Shown piece after piece: positions 24,943-34,868 of a stretch of 64,000 nucleotides of DNA (the first letter of the stretch is position 1; the number at the start of each line of letters is the position of its first letter). The stretch covers positions 610,545-674,544 of the forward strand of contig DASRHP010000009.1 in assembly GCA_035650475.1 (NCBI GenBank), in the 5' to 3' direction. A model generated the notes under the pieces. The model searched no databases, was not told the origin of the DNA, and worked only from the letters and a program-made list of their open reading frames with translations. Origin of the DNA: Candidatus Binataceae bacterium (GTDB taxonomy: Bacteria > Desulfobacterota > Binatia > Binatales > Binataceae). A program made the position numbers and the translations under genes.

Positions 24943-26673
24943 CTAAATCGGGATCTCGGCGACCAACCGCGTCATCCCCTTGCGCGATTCAAGCTTTATC
25001 CTGCCGCCGACGTATTCGAGCCGCTCGGCCAGCCCCGCAAGGCCCAACCCGCCACCGCCTTCGTCCGCCGCGCCGGGTTCGATCCCGCGGCCGTCGTCGC
25101 CGACGGTCAGGCGCGCGATGCCGTCGGCGCGCTCGATCCGTATTTCGACGCGCGTCGCATGCGCGTGGCGGGCGACGTTGGCAAGCGCCTCGCGCGCCAC
25201 CTGGAAGCAGATTTGTTGCGCGCTCGCGGGCAGGCGGTCGGCCACGTTTGCGCCGGCAAGTTGTGTTTCAACTCCCGCCTCGGCAACGCGCGTCAGCTCG
25301 GCGCGCAATGCGTCGGCAAGCTTGCGATCGCCCAGCGCGGCGGGGCGCAATTCGCGCAAGCGCGCGCGCAACCCGTTCTGAAGCTGCTCGAAGATGGCGC
25401 GCGCCTCGTCGCGTCCGCCCTCCAGTGCGAGGCGCGCTGCCGCCAGAAGCTGGGCCTGGTCGTCGTGCAGGTCACGCGCGATACGCGCGCGCTCGGCATC
25501 GGCGGTGGTGAACAGCCGCGCGCCGAGCTCGCGCACGAGCGCGCGCGTCTCCGCCAGACGCTCTTCGGCGACCCATCCCGCGGTCAGTGCGCTCAGCCGC
25601 GCGGCCAGCGCCTCGGCTCGCCCGCGTGCGGCCGGTTCAAGCGGCCGGGTGGCGGACAACGCTATCGCGCCGCCCTCGAACGGAACGCAAAGGTAGGCGG
25701 CGAAGCCATCAAACACGCGGTCCTCGGCAAAAGCGCCGCGCGCGGCGGCCGGTTTGCCCCTGCTGCGTGCCCTGGCGCGGAGGATTTTGTCGGCGGCGCC
25801 GCGTTCCGCCAGCGCGCGCACGATCGTCGCGCGGCGACGGATCGCCTCGCCAAGCGCGCTGCGGGCGTCCGGCTTGAGCGCGGCCGCCAGCTTCGTCGAC
25901 GAGGTGGCCACAATCCGCGGCGCCGCCGCTCCCTGGTCGGCAACCGCAACTGCCCAGGCGGCGAACGGCCCGCTGGCCGCGAACAGTTTGCCGATCCCGC
26001 TCCAGCGCTCGCGCGGTTTGAGCTTCAGCGCCGCGGTGATTGCGCGCTCGGCGCGCGACTGCGCGTCACGTTCGCGGCGCGCGGCGGCACGCTCGGCGGC
26101 GAGCTGCTCAGCGGCGGTTGCCGCACGGTCGCGCCAGAACCATAGCGAGGCGGCTTCCTCGCTCAGCGCCAGTTCGGCCAACGCCTGGCGCTCAACGAGT
26201 TCGATAAGCGCGTCGCTCTGGGAGGCCGGGACGCCCTGTGGCACGAGCAGAATCACGCTCGCCAGCGCGGTAGGCGAGGACGAGCAGGCCACCCCCAGCG
26301 CTTCCATCCGCGTCTGTACGGGGAGCGCCCGCCCGCATCGTAGCGCGACTTCTGCCGCGCTCATCCGAAGCGCGATCGGCTTGGTGATCGCAGGGTTCTT
26401 ATGCAGCGAGAGGTCCGGAGCGTTACCGTCGGCACCGCCTTGGCGCCACAGCAGCCCCAGGATTGCCCACAGCGCCGGCTCCCAGCGTGAGTCCGCGGGC
26501 GCGTACGCGGCGCCGCCGTTGGCCAGCCGCTGCCACGAGATAAGGCAGGCGGCACCGTGGCCAGCCGCGGATGCGGCAAGCCCGGCAAGCGTGTTCATCG
26601 CGCTCGCCAGCGGATCGCCCGCCGCCGCGCCGGCCCGGTGTTCGCCCTGACGCACTGCGGATTGATCGCTCAC
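24943..26673 (-). CDS. sensor histidine kinase (HisKA_3, NarX/LiaS type)
   Basis: 576 aa cytoplasmic kinase with no membrane helices. The N-terminal two thirds look like GAF-type sensor domains (two segments split by the helical linker around LAAERAAARRERDAQ). The phospho-site is RIARDLHDDQAQLLAA (HisKA_3), and the HATPase_c domain ends the protein with QVAREALANVARHAHATRVE, VGDDGRGIEP (G1) and GGLGLAGLAERLEYVGG (G2). The start is GTG at 26673 with GGGGGAAA upstream. It is co-transcribed with the response regulator at its 3' end; the signal is unknown. Confidence 0.93.
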   Translation of the reverse strand: MSDQSAVRQGEHRAGAAAGDPLASAMNTLAGLAASAAGHGAACLISWQRLANGGAAYAPADSRWEPALWAILGLLWRQGGADGNAPDLSLHKNPAITKPIALRMSAAEVALRCGRALPVQTRMEALGVACSSSPTALASVILLVPQGVPASQSDALIELVERQALAELALSEEAASLWFWRDRAATAAEQLAAERAAARRERDAQSRAERAITAALKLKPRERWSGIGKLFAASGPFAAWAVAVADQGAAAPRIVATSSTKLAAALKPDARSALGEAIRRRATIVRALAERGAADKILRARARSRGKPAAARGAFAEDRVFDGFAAYLCVPFEGGAIALSATRPLEPAARGRAEALAARLSALTAGWVAEERLAETRALVRELGARLFTTADAERARIARDLHDDQAQLLAAARLALEGGRDEARAIFEQLQNGLRARLRELRPAALGDRKLADALRAELTRVAEAGVETQLAGANVADRLPASAQQICFQVAREALANVARHAHATRVEIRIERADGIARLTVGDDGRGIEPGAADEGGGGLGLAGLAERLEYVGGRIKLESRKGMTRLVAEIPI

Positions 26674-26710
26674 CTGGTTTCCCCCATGCGCCGCCCGGCG
26701 GTGCGCCGGG

Positions 26711-29491
26711 CTATTGCCCGGCCGAATTGCCGGGATGGCTGAGTTCGGCGCCCAGCTTCTGCATCTCGGTGCCGAATTCTGCCCAGTCGCCCGCCTTCAA
26801 TGCGGCCAATGCGCGGTTGTAGTGCATGCTCGCCGCGCTGAGACTGCCCTTGACGGGCGGAGGCGGCGGCTTGGCTGCCGGTGGCGCACCCATCGCGATT
26901 GTCTGCTGTGCGGGCGCGGCCTGCGTGATGGTTGGCAGCGAAGTTTCAGGGGGTGCCTTGAACAGCGCCGCCAAGGTGCCCTGCAGATCGTTGCCCATCA
27001 CGATTCGGTCGCTGTAGGCCGCGATCACGCGCTGCAGTTCGGGGAGTTGGCCGTTTTGGGCGCGGATGTATAGCGGCTCAACGTAGAGCAAGGCGTTCTC
27101 GATCGGAAATACCAGCAGGTTGCCGAGGATGACCTTCGAGCCCATCTGGTTCCACAGCGAGTATTGCTGGGAGATGTCGGGGTTCTGGTTGATGCGGGCC
27201 TGGATCTGATACGGCCCGTAGAACAGGCGATCCTTGGAGAAGGCGAATTCGAACAGGTGACCGTAGTCCGCGCCGTCGCAGCGCGCGGCCAGCCACGCGA
27301 TCATGTTGTCGCGCACGGTGCCGCGGCTCTGCGGCACCATCGGGAGCATCAGGATGTACTCGGCGTGCTTTTCGCCCGGCAGCCGCATCACCACGTAGTA
27401 CGGCTGCATCGGCACCACCTCGTCGGCGTAGTTCTCGCGTGGGAAGCCCCAGAGGTCCTCACGGTTGTAGAACACGGCCGGGTCCTTCATGTGGTAGGTA
27501 CGGTAGATATCGGCCTGGATAAGAAAATAATCTTCGGGGTAGCGGATGTGCGCGCGCAGGTCCTCGGGCATCGCCGACAGCGGTTTGAACATCGCAGGAA
27601 AGACTTTCTGCCAGGTGCGGATCACCGGGTCGTCGGGGTCGGCGATGTAAAAGTCGGTGGCGCCGGTGTATGCGTCAACCACAACCTTGACCGAGTTGCG
27701 GATGTAGTTGATGCTCTCGGGGTTGCGCTGCGAGTAAGGGTAGTGATCGCTCGTGGTATAGCAGTCGAGAATCCACACCAGGTGCCCGTCGTGGATCACG
27801 ACGTACGGGTCGCGGTCCTCGTTCAGAAACGGCGCCAGGCGGGCGACGCGCTGGCTGATGTTGCGCCGGATCATGATCCGGCTGCCCGGAATGATGTTCT
27901 CGGTGACCAGCAGGTTGATGTCGCGGTAGAAGTAGCTGAATAGCAGCCGGCGCCATAGCCCGCTGACCGGCACGCCGCCGCTGCCCTCATAGTAGGCGTA
28001 CACGTTGTCGGCGCCGAGCGGGTAGTCGAACTCCTTGGTCGCGGCCTTGACGATCGCGTAGTTGTCGGGCTCCTGGCCGAAGTAGATCGCAGGCTGAGTG
28101 ATTTTGAAGCCGACGTCGGACTCGGCCGGGATGTTCTTGATGTAGAAGACGGGCAGCCCCTCGCTGTCCTTGGCGTTGACCGGGCTCATCGTGAGCCCGG
28201 TGCCGTGGGTGAACTTGAGATGGCGGTTGACCCAGGTCTGCGCGTTTTCGGGCAGCAGCCCGACGTTGAGCTCGCGCGGCGAGAGCATCACCTCGGTGTA
28301 TTTGCCGTTGATCCAATAGCGGTCGATGTCGATGTCGAGGAAATCGTAGTAGAGGCGGATTTCCTGGAGCTGGCGGTAGGTCGCGATGAGCGGGCGCGGA
28401 TCCCACAGGCGGATATTGTCCACGGTCGGCGCGTCCTCTTCGAGTGAGGCGTGCGTCAGCGTGCCCTTGCCGTTGAACTGGCGGACGTCAACCGTGTCCA
28501 GATGATAGGCGCGGCGGGTCATCGCGATGTTGCGTTCGATGTAGGGCGTTTCGACCCGCAGCTCGTCGGGTTTGACGTAGAGCTTTTCGATCACGGGCTG
28601 AAGCAGGTTGAGAAAAACCGCCGGCCCGACCAGTACGATCACGGCCACCACCGGCAGCCGCAGCCCCCGCTCGCCGACGTTGTACACGCTGATCGCAGCT
28701 GCCACGAACGACAGCCCGACGAGCAGCCACAGCCCCGGCTCCCACAGCACATGATCGACGTAGCGCAGGCCGTACACCACGCCGTTGGTGTGCAGCAGCA
28801 GTTCCGGGCGCGCCAGCCAATAGTTCATCGCACGCTGCACGAAAAACAGCGCGAGCAGCACCGACAGATGCGCTGCCGCGGCGGGTGCAATACGCGGCGG
28901 GGAGTCGCGGAAGTCCAGCGCGCCGCGCGCCCAGTAGATGGCGCCGGTCACCGCCGCGGTCAGGAGCAGGATGAGCAAGAAGAGGTCGCGCCAATCCTCC
29001 AGCAGTGGCAAGGTGAAGACGTAAAAGCCGATGTCGCGGTGGAAGGCCGGGTCGCGCAGATTGAACGGCACTGCGTAAAACCCCTTGAGATAGGTATCCC
29101 ACGACGCCGCCTCGCCCGAGGCCGCGAACAGCCCGAGCACCGCGGCCGCCGCGACCACCAACAGCCGCCACGGCACCCGATCGCCCAGCGCGCGGATCAG
29201 CTCGGGCAGGTTGACCTCCACCATCTCCTCAGAGCGGCGCACGATGTGCAGCCGCTCGCGCTCGTGGCTCAGCCGCACCGCCAGCAGCCCGCTTGTGCAG
29301 ATCGCCATGAAGGCCACGAACCAAACCGCACCGAATATAGCGGCCTGCGCGCCGAGCTGGGTCAGGAATACCGAGCGATAGCCGAGGGTGCCGAACCACA
29401 GGAAATCTACCAGCAGTTCGTCGGCGAGCCCGAGCACAATGAGGATGATGGCTAACGCGGCGAGGCCGAACAGGGTAATCCGCGATCGCAT
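26711..29491 (-). CDS. UPF0182 (COG1615) large membrane protein
   Basis: 926 aa. Seven or so hydrophobic helices occupy the first 320 residues (e.g. LFGLAALAIILIVLGLADELLVDFLWFGTLGY at the N terminus), followed by a very large extracytoplasmic domain containing family blocks such as RAYHLDTVDVR, LWDPRPLIATYRQLQEIR, YFGQEPDNYAIV and EDLRAHIRYPEDYFLIQ. The C-terminal 60 residues are Pro/Ala-rich. The family is widespread in actinobacteria, cyanobacteria and some delta-lineages but has no established function. It sits directly upstream of the two-component pair on the same strand. Confidence 0.88.
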   Translation of the reverse strand: MRSRITLFGLAALAIILIVLGLADELLVDFLWFGTLGYRSVFLTQLGAQAAIFGAVWFVAFMAICTSGLLAVRLSHERERLHIVRRSEEMVEVNLPELIRALGDRVPWRLLVVAAAAVLGLFAASGEAASWDTYLKGFYAVPFNLRDPAFHRDIGFYVFTLPLLEDWRDLFLLILLLTAAVTGAIYWARGALDFRDSPPRIAPAAAAHLSVLLALFFVQRAMNYWLARPELLLHTNGVVYGLRYVDHVLWEPGLWLLVGLSFVAAAISVYNVGERGLRLPVVAVIVLVGPAVFLNLLQPVIEKLYVKPDELRVETPYIERNIAMTRRAYHLDTVDVRQFNGKGTLTHASLEEDAPTVDNIRLWDPRPLIATYRQLQEIRLYYDFLDIDIDRYWINGKYTEVMLSPRELNVGLLPENAQTWVNRHLKFTHGTGLTMSPVNAKDSEGLPVFYIKNIPAESDVGFKITQPAIYFGQEPDNYAIVKAATKEFDYPLGADNVYAYYEGSGGVPVSGLWRRLLFSYFYRDINLLVTENIIPGSRIMIRRNISQRVARLAPFLNEDRDPYVVIHDGHLVWILDCYTTSDHYPYSQRNPESINYIRNSVKVVVDAYTGATDFYIADPDDPVIRTWQKVFPAMFKPLSAMPEDLRAHIRYPEDYFLIQADIYRTYHMKDPAVFYNREDLWGFPRENYADEVVPMQPYYVVMRLPGEKHAEYILMLPMVPQSRGTVRDNMIAWLAARCDGADYGHLFEFAFSKDRLFYGPYQIQARINQNPDISQQYSLWNQMGSKVILGNLLVFPIENALLYVEPLYIRAQNGQLPELQRVIAAYSDRIVMGNDLQGTLAALFKAPPETSLPTITQAAPAQQTIAMGAPPAAKPPPPPVKGSLSAASMHYNRALAALKAGDWAEFGTEMQKLGAELSHPGNSAGQ

Positions 29492-29542
29492 CTACACGTC
29501 TCCGGACGGGATGGCTTGCGATGGCATTGTGGGGCTCACCGC

Positions 29543-29857
29543 TCAGACGCCGCGCGCGACGTCGCTGACATGCTCGCGCACCACGTCGGGCGGGCACAGC
29601 CAGATGAAGAGCTTCAGGCAGATGAGGCCGACCACGATCCAGTCAAGCTCGCCGACAATCGGGATGAAATCCAGCTCCAGCAGCGGCGGCGAAATCAGCG
29701 CCAGCACACCCAGCGCCGGCACCGCCTTGGCAATGATCGACACCCGCGCATCGGTCATCAGGCGCCAGAAGACGCGCGCGAACTGGGGCAGGAACATGAT
29801 CAGCCCGCGCATCTGGAGCGGACCGAGCAATTGCATCCTGAGAATTCGGCTGAACAC
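29543..29857 (-). CDS. DUF1232-like small membrane protein
   Basis: 104 aa with two hydrophobic helices. The segment SPPLLELDFIPIVGELDW matches the DUF1232 pattern (xSPxDxIPDxxPxxGxLDD) seen in small membrane proteins of the YkvA type. The start is GTG at 29857 with AAAGG just upstream; an internal ATG follows at codon 8. It lies 51 bases upstream of the UPF0182 gene on the same strand, so the two may be one unit. Function unknown. Confidence 0.65.
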   Translation of the reverse strand: MFSRILRMQLLGPLQMRGLIMFLPQFARVFWRLMTDARVSIIAKAVPALGVLALISPPLLELDFIPIVGELDWIVVGLICLKLFIWLCPPDVVREHVSDVARGV

Positions 29858-30006
29858 GGTGAACCTTTCATCTTATACCCCACCACTGCCTGCCGCCCAA
29901 GCCGCGGCCTTGGGCTCGCCGAAGCACGCAGCTGACCGGCGCTTCAGACGCGCCTTGGCCGCCGATTCTGCTAGAATCGAAGATGGGCGGAGAGGAGGGC
30001 ACGCGG

Positions 30007-31719
30007 GTGAAACGGCATATGGCGCTCGGCGACTTTCTGCTCGCCTACCTGCGCAAACTCGGCACGACCCACGTCTTCGGCATCCCAGGCGACCTCGCCC
30101 TCAAGCTGTTCTTCGCGCTGGGGCGGCGCGAGGGGCCGCAGATTCTCACCTTTTCCCACGAGCCCGGGGTCGGCTTCGCCGCCGACGGCTACGCGCGTGC
30201 GACCGGCCGCATCGGCGTGATCTGCGTAACCTACGGCGCCGGCGGCCACAACATGGTCAACCCTGTGGCAGGCTCGTTTTCCGAGCGCGTGCCGGTGCTC
30301 GTCCTCTCCGGTGGACCGGGCGAGGAGGAGCGCAAGCTCGGCACGCTCATCCATCATCAGGCGCGCGAGATCGAATCACAGCATCGCATTTACAAAGAGG
30401 TGACCTGCGCCTCGGCCGTGCTCACCGACCCGCGCCGCGCCGCATCTCAGCTCCACGACGTGGTGCGCGCGATCTGGGCCGAGCAACGGCCGGGCTATAT
30501 TGAGATCCATCGTGACATGGTCGGGCGCGAAATCGAGGTGCCCGATGAGATCATCGAATGGGACGGACGGCTGCGCTTTCACGACTCTGACGCGCGCCGG
30601 GTCGAAGAAGCCGCGCGCGAGACCGCCGCGATGTTCAACGAGAGCCGCCGCCCGGTGGTCATCGCCGGCATCGAGATCCATCGCTACAAAGCGGCGCGCG
30701 AGCTGGTTGAGCTGGCCGAGCGGATGGGCGCGCCAGTGATGGCGACGGTGCTTGGCAAGGGCGCCTTTCCGATGGACCATCGGCTGTACATGGGCGTCCA
30801 CGTCGGTCCGATCAGCCCGCCGGCGATCGTCGCGCGGATGGACGAGGCGGACTTCGTGCTCAACCTCGGATGCCTGCGCACGGACATGAACTTCGGCAAC
30901 CGGCCGCCACAGATCATCCAGGACCGCACGGTGTGGGCGGTCGACCGCCGGGTCGACGTCAAGTACCACACCTATCTCGACGTCGGCGTACGCGACTTCG
31001 TGCGCGCGCTGCTCAAGCAGCATCTGCGCCACCATCACGAGACCGTCCACTACGCCGACAACCTCGGCGAGGTAACCAGCTCCAACGGGGCGGCGGCGCC
31101 GCTGCGGGTGGCCGAAATCCTCGCCACCGTCAATGACTTTCTGGCGACCCACCGCCGCTACATGGTGGTCGCCGAATCCGGCGATATGCTGTTTGGTGGG
31201 CTTGACGTGCGGGTTCCGCACAGCGGCACCTATCTCGCCCAGGGGTTTTACGCCTCGATGGGATTCGCAGTGCCGGCCGCGCTCGGCGCGCAGGTCGGAT
31301 GCGGGCTGCGGCCGCTCGTGCTTTGCGGGGATGGCGGTTTCCAGATGACCGGGCCGGAGATCTCGCACGCGCCAGCCTTCGGCGCTAATCCGATCGTGAT
31401 CGTCGTCAACAACGGCGGATGGGGCATCTTCCGGCCGGTCGCCGAGCGCCGCGAGCTGCTCGACATCCCCCCTTGGCCCTACGCACGGCTGGCCGAAGCG
31501 TGGGGCGGCGCGGGCTTCGAGGCCACCAGCGTCAGCGACCTTCGCGCGGCGCTGGAGCAGGCGCATCAAGCGCGCGGCTTCGCCGTCATCGACGCCCGGG
31601 TCGGTCGCGACGATCTCTCGCCCGTCACCGTCAAGTACATCAAGGCCGCGGCGGCGCGCTCGCAGGCGCCGCCGGTCGAGCGCCGCGCCGCCGGCCACCA
31701 TCAAGCCGACGGCAAATGA
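30007..31719 (+). CDS. TPP-dependent 2-oxo acid decarboxylase-like enzyme
   Basis: 570 aa three-domain thiamine-diphosphate enzyme. The N-terminal Glu (HEPGVGFAADGYAR, residue 52) activates the cofactor. The His-His pair at 116-117 (LIHHQ) matches the catalytic pair of pyruvate and indolepyruvate decarboxylases. The C-terminal TPP motif runs from GDGGFQMTG to VVNNGGWG. The region after NN (GGWGIFRPVAERR) lacks the Glu of true PDC, so the reaction may differ from pyruvate decarboxylation. The GTG start at 30007 has GGAGAGGAGGG eight bases upstream; an ATG further upstream (29983) lacks a site. Followed at 49 bases by an acyl-CoA ligase. Confidence 0.8.
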   Translation: MKRHMALGDFLLAYLRKLGTTHVFGIPGDLALKLFFALGRREGPQILTFSHEPGVGFAADGYARATGRIGVICVTYGAGGHNMVNPVAGSFSERVPVLVLSGGPGEEERKLGTLIHHQAREIESQHRIYKEVTCASAVLTDPRRAASQLHDVVRAIWAEQRPGYIEIHRDMVGREIEVPDEIIEWDGRLRFHDSDARRVEEAARETAAMFNESRRPVVIAGIEIHRYKAARELVELAERMGAPVMATVLGKGAFPMDHRLYMGVHVGPISPPAIVARMDEADFVLNLGCLRTDMNFGNRPPQIIQDRTVWAVDRRVDVKYHTYLDVGVRDFVRALLKQHLRHHHETVHYADNLGEVTSSNGAAAPLRVAEILATVNDFLATHRRYMVVAESGDMLFGGLDVRVPHSGTYLAQGFYASMGFAVPAALGAQVGCGLRPLVLCGDGGFQMTGPEISHAPAFGANPIVIVVNNGGWGIFRPVAERRELLDIPPWPYARLAEAWGGAGFEATSVSDLRAALEQAHQARGFAVIDARVGRDDLSPVTVKYIKAAAARSQAPPVERRAAGHHQADGK

Positions 31720-31768
31720 GTCGCGCGGGTGGGAGCGTGCCGTCGGCGCGAGTGCGCGAGGGCAATCG

Positions 31769-33385
31769 GTGAGCGACAACTACCAGGAGCTGTATAACAA
31801 CTTCCGATGGGAGGTGCCGGAGTTCTTCAACTTTGGCGCCACCGTTGACGCCTTTGCCGCCGACCCGCTGCGCGTCGCGATCCTGTGGGAGGACCAGGAG
31901 GGCAACCGCGCGCGGCTGACCTTCGCCGACATCCGCGACCAATCCAATCGTATCGCCAACGTGCTGCTCGGGCTGGGCGTCCGGCCGGGCGACCCGGTGA
32001 TGATCGCGCTGGAGCGAATCACGCTCTGGCAGGCGGCTTATGTCGGCGCGCTCAAGGCCGGCGCACTGGTCATCCCGTGCACCGCGATGCTGCGTGAGAA
32101 GGACCTGGCCTACCGAGCCAATCATGCCGGGGCTTGCACGATCATCGCCGGGCTCGAGAATGCGGAGCTGATCGGCGATCTGCGCAATCACTGCCCGACG
32201 CTTAAGTACTTCCTGCTCGCCGGCAGCCCGCGCAGTGGATGGCTCGGGCTGCGCGACTCGATGCAGCGCGCCTCGTCGAGCTTCACTCCCGTGCGTACGC
32301 GCTCGAGCGATCCCGCGATTTGCTATTACACCTCCGGCACCACGCGCGAGCCCAAGGCCGTGCTCCATAGCCACGCCTACACATGGTGCCATCGCTACAC
32401 CGGAAGCACGTGGCTCGACGCGCGGCCAGGAGAGCTGCACTGGACGACGTCTGACACCGGATGGGCGAAGGCGGCGTACGGGGTGCTGTTCGGGCCTTGG
32501 ATGAACGGCGTGGCGACCTTCATGTACAACGGCCGCTTCGAACCGGCGAAGGAACTCGAGCTGCTCGCGCGCTATCCGATCGCGACCTTCTGCGCGCCGC
32601 CCACCGAGTACCGGATGCTGGTCAAGGAGGATCTGAGCCGCTACAAGTTCCCGGTTCTGCGCCATTGCACCGGTGCAGGCGAGCCGCTCAATCCAGAGGT
32701 CATCGAGACCTGGCGCGAGCACTACGGGATCACGATCCACGACGGCTACGGCCAGACCGAAACGATCATCGTTGCCGCCAACCTGCCCGGGATGAAAGTC
32801 AAGCCGGGTTCGATGGGCCGTCCGTTTCCGGGCCACGACTTGCGCGTGCTCCGGGCGGACGGTAGCGAAGCCGCCGAAGACGAGGTCGGCGAACTTGCGA
32901 TCCGCACGCGCCCCGAGCGTCCGCCATCGCTGTTTTTGGAGTACTGGAAAAATCCCGAGGAGACCGCCGCGGCGTTTCGTGGCGATTGGTACTTCACCGG
33001 CGACCTCGCGCGGCGCGATGGCGACGGCTATCTGTGGTTCGTCGGTCGCGCCGACGACGTTATCATCTCGGCCGGCTATCGGATTGGACCGTTCGAGGTC
33101 GAAAGCGTTTTGCTCGAACATCCGGCGGTCATGGAATCGGCGGTGGTGGCGAGCCCCGATCCCGATCGCGGTGCGCTCGTCAAGGCGTTTGTCCGCCTCA
33201 AACCCGGCACCGAGCGCGGCGAAGCGATGGTGCGCGAGCTCCAGGAGCATTGCAAACGCGCCACCGCGCCCTACAAGTATCCACGCGAGGTCGAGTTCGT
33301 TGACGAGCTGCCCAGAACGGTGAGCGGCAAAATTCGCCGCGTCGATCTGCGCAAGGCTGAAGAAGCCCGCAAGCGCGCGCGCTGA
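31769..33385 (+). CDS. AMP-dependent acyl-CoA synthetase (ANL superfamily)
   Basis: 538 aa enzyme that activates a carboxylic acid to its acyl-AMP and then acyl-CoA. Motifs: YYTSGTTREPKAVLHSH (P-loop), WTTSDTGWAKAAYG, DGYGQTE (A5), YFTGDLARRDGDGYLWFVGRADDVI (A7/A8) and the catalytic Lys in PRTVSGKIRRVDLR (A10). The WTTSDTGW block resembles the medium-chain acyl-CoA synthetase branch. GTG start at 31769. It lies just downstream of the TPP decarboxylase and may form an operon with it. Substrate not readable. Confidence 0.9.
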   Translation: MSDNYQELYNNFRWEVPEFFNFGATVDAFAADPLRVAILWEDQEGNRARLTFADIRDQSNRIANVLLGLGVRPGDPVMIALERITLWQAAYVGALKAGALVIPCTAMLREKDLAYRANHAGACTIIAGLENAELIGDLRNHCPTLKYFLLAGSPRSGWLGLRDSMQRASSSFTPVRTRSSDPAICYYTSGTTREPKAVLHSHAYTWCHRYTGSTWLDARPGELHWTTSDTGWAKAAYGVLFGPWMNGVATFMYNGRFEPAKELELLARYPIATFCAPPTEYRMLVKEDLSRYKFPVLRHCTGAGEPLNPEVIETWREHYGITIHDGYGQTETIIVAANLPGMKVKPGSMGRPFPGHDLRVLRADGSEAAEDEVGELAIRTRPERPPSLFLEYWKNPEETAAAFRGDWYFTGDLARRDGDGYLWFVGRADDVIISAGYRIGPFEVESVLLEHPAVMESAVVASPDPDRGALVKAFVRLKPGTERGEAMVRELQEHCKRATAPYKYPREVEFVDELPRTVSGKIRRVDLRKAEEARKRAR

Positions 33386-33494
33386 GCGCGTGTCCGCGCC
33401 GTGATTGATTCGCTCCTTCCCTTGCGAAGGCGAGGCTTAGGGAGCGGTCACGCACTCGCAAGACTGGGCGTTCGGACAGGTCATCGATCGCCGC

Positions 33495-34046
33495 TCACCG
33501 CTTGCCCGAGGCCAGCAGATTGACTTTGCCGGCGAAGTCTTCGAGGTCGACCTCGGTCGTTTCGAGCAGCCGCGCCACCATCCCCCAGAACCCGATCGAC
33601 AGGATGAGCTCGACGAGCTCCGCGGTGCCGAGATGCTTCTTGAGCGCCTCGAGCGTCTCCTTACGCCCTTTGACGTTGCGCGTCACCTCATCAGTCAACT
33701 TAAGCACCAGGCCCTCGACCTCGTCGAAGCATCGCGCGCTCTCCCAGTTGTCCATCGCGGCGACCTGCTCCTCGCTGACGCCCGTGGCGTGCGCAATCGG
33801 CACGTGTTGGGTCCATTCATAGACCGAGCCGGTGATCTTGGCGGTGCGCAGGATCGCTATCTCGCGCAGCTTGCCGTCGAGCTTCGCGCGGGTCAGCAGC
33901 GCGTGCCCCAGGCGCGAGAACTCGCGGAAGACCGGTTCGGTGTTCGCGATCATCCGCGCGACGTTGAGCTTGCGCGGAGTGTTGCCAAGGATCTCGCGGG
34001 TCTTGTCGGAAACTTTGAATTCATCGGCATAGGGCAGCAGCGCCAT
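33495..34046 (-). CDS. carboxymuconolactone decarboxylase-family (AhpD-like) protein
   Basis: 183 aa, all-helical. The segment LREIAILRTAKITGSVYEWTQHVPIAHATG is the diagnostic helix pair of the CMD family, with the Glu-x(3)-His arrangement (YEWTQH). No CxxC is present, so it is not a peroxidase-type AhpD. Relatives decarboxylate carboxymuconolactone or act in unknown roles. GGAGGAAC precedes the ATG by nine bases. It is convergent with the acyl-CoA ligase gene. Confidence 0.85.
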   Translation of the reverse strand: MALLPYADEFKVSDKTREILGNTPRKLNVARMIANTEPVFREFSRLGHALLTRAKLDGKLREIAILRTAKITGSVYEWTQHVPIAHATGVSEEQVAAMDNWESARCFDEVEGLVLKLTDEVTRNVKGRKETLEALKKHLGTAELVELILSIGFWGMVARLLETTEVDLEDFAGKVNLLASGKR

Positions 34047-34154
34047 CGCGTGAGTTCCTCCGTTACGAAGATGATGTCCGCGGCGTGCGCGGAGGTCACG
34101 GCTGATGCGAAGCGTAGTCCGGGCGGCGAGGGCGATGCAAATCCGGACGCCGGA

Positions 34155-34787
34155 TCAGGCCTGCGCGTCGGAGCCGGGGGTCGCCTGATGGGTCCACCAC
34201 CAGATGAGCCAGCCGGCGAACGCAACCACCGCCACGCCCACCGCGACCCAGCGCGCGCTCCAGTGCACCAGCTCGACCACGCGCCAGATCTCATCGCCTA
34301 CCATGTAGCCGATCGCAACCATCAGCGAGCACCAGATGATCGCGCCCATCACGTTCCATCCGAGGAAGCGCAGAAACGGCATCCCGGCCGCGCCCGCCAT
34401 CGGTCCCGCCATGAAGCGCGCGCCCGTGATGAAGCGCGCCATGAAGACCGCCTTGCTGCCGTGTTGGTCGAAAAACGCGCGCAGCCGGTCCAACCGCCGG
34501 CGCAGCGCGGCAAAGCGCGCGGCGAGGTTCTCGAGCAAGCGCTGGCCGCCGGTGCGTCCGAGCAGGTAGCCGCAGCAATCGCCCGAAACCGCGGCCACCA
34601 GCACCACCGCCCATACCGCTTCAAGCCCAAGCAACTGGCGTCCGGCGAGGAATCCCGCCGCGATCAACACCGTCTCTTCGGGCACCGGCACGCCGAGATT
34701 TCCGATAAAAATGCAGGCGAAGATGCCGAAATAGCCCCAGGCCGCGAGCAGATCGGGGAACTTGGCGGGGTCAGGAAACAGATGCAT
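34155..34787 (-). CDS. DedA-family membrane protein
   Basis: 210 aa with five or six hydrophobic helices. The family signature is present: the N-terminal NLGVPVPEETVLIAAGFLAG (E of the conserved acidic motif) and FITGARFMAGPMAGAAGMPFLRF with the Gly/Arg-containing motif F-x-R-x-x-P-like region. DedA proteins help move lipid carriers or phospholipids across the membrane and affect pH tolerance. No good ribosome site precedes the ATG, so the exact start is uncertain. Confidence 0.85.
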   Translation of the reverse strand: MHLFPDPAKFPDLLAAWGYFGIFACIFIGNLGVPVPEETVLIAAGFLAGRQLLGLEAVWAVVLVAAVSGDCCGYLLGRTGGQRLLENLAARFAALRRRLDRLRAFFDQHGSKAVFMARFITGARFMAGPMAGAAGMPFLRFLGWNVMGAIIWCSLMVAIGYMVGDEIWRVVELVHWSARWVAVGVAVVAFAGWLIWWWTHQATPGSDAQA

Positions 34788-34868
34788 TGCTGTGGCGGCC
34801 GGATTGCTCGCTCGCGACTCAAGCTTGCCCGAATCCGCGAACGGACGTAAGAGGGCGTCTGCCCGCGA

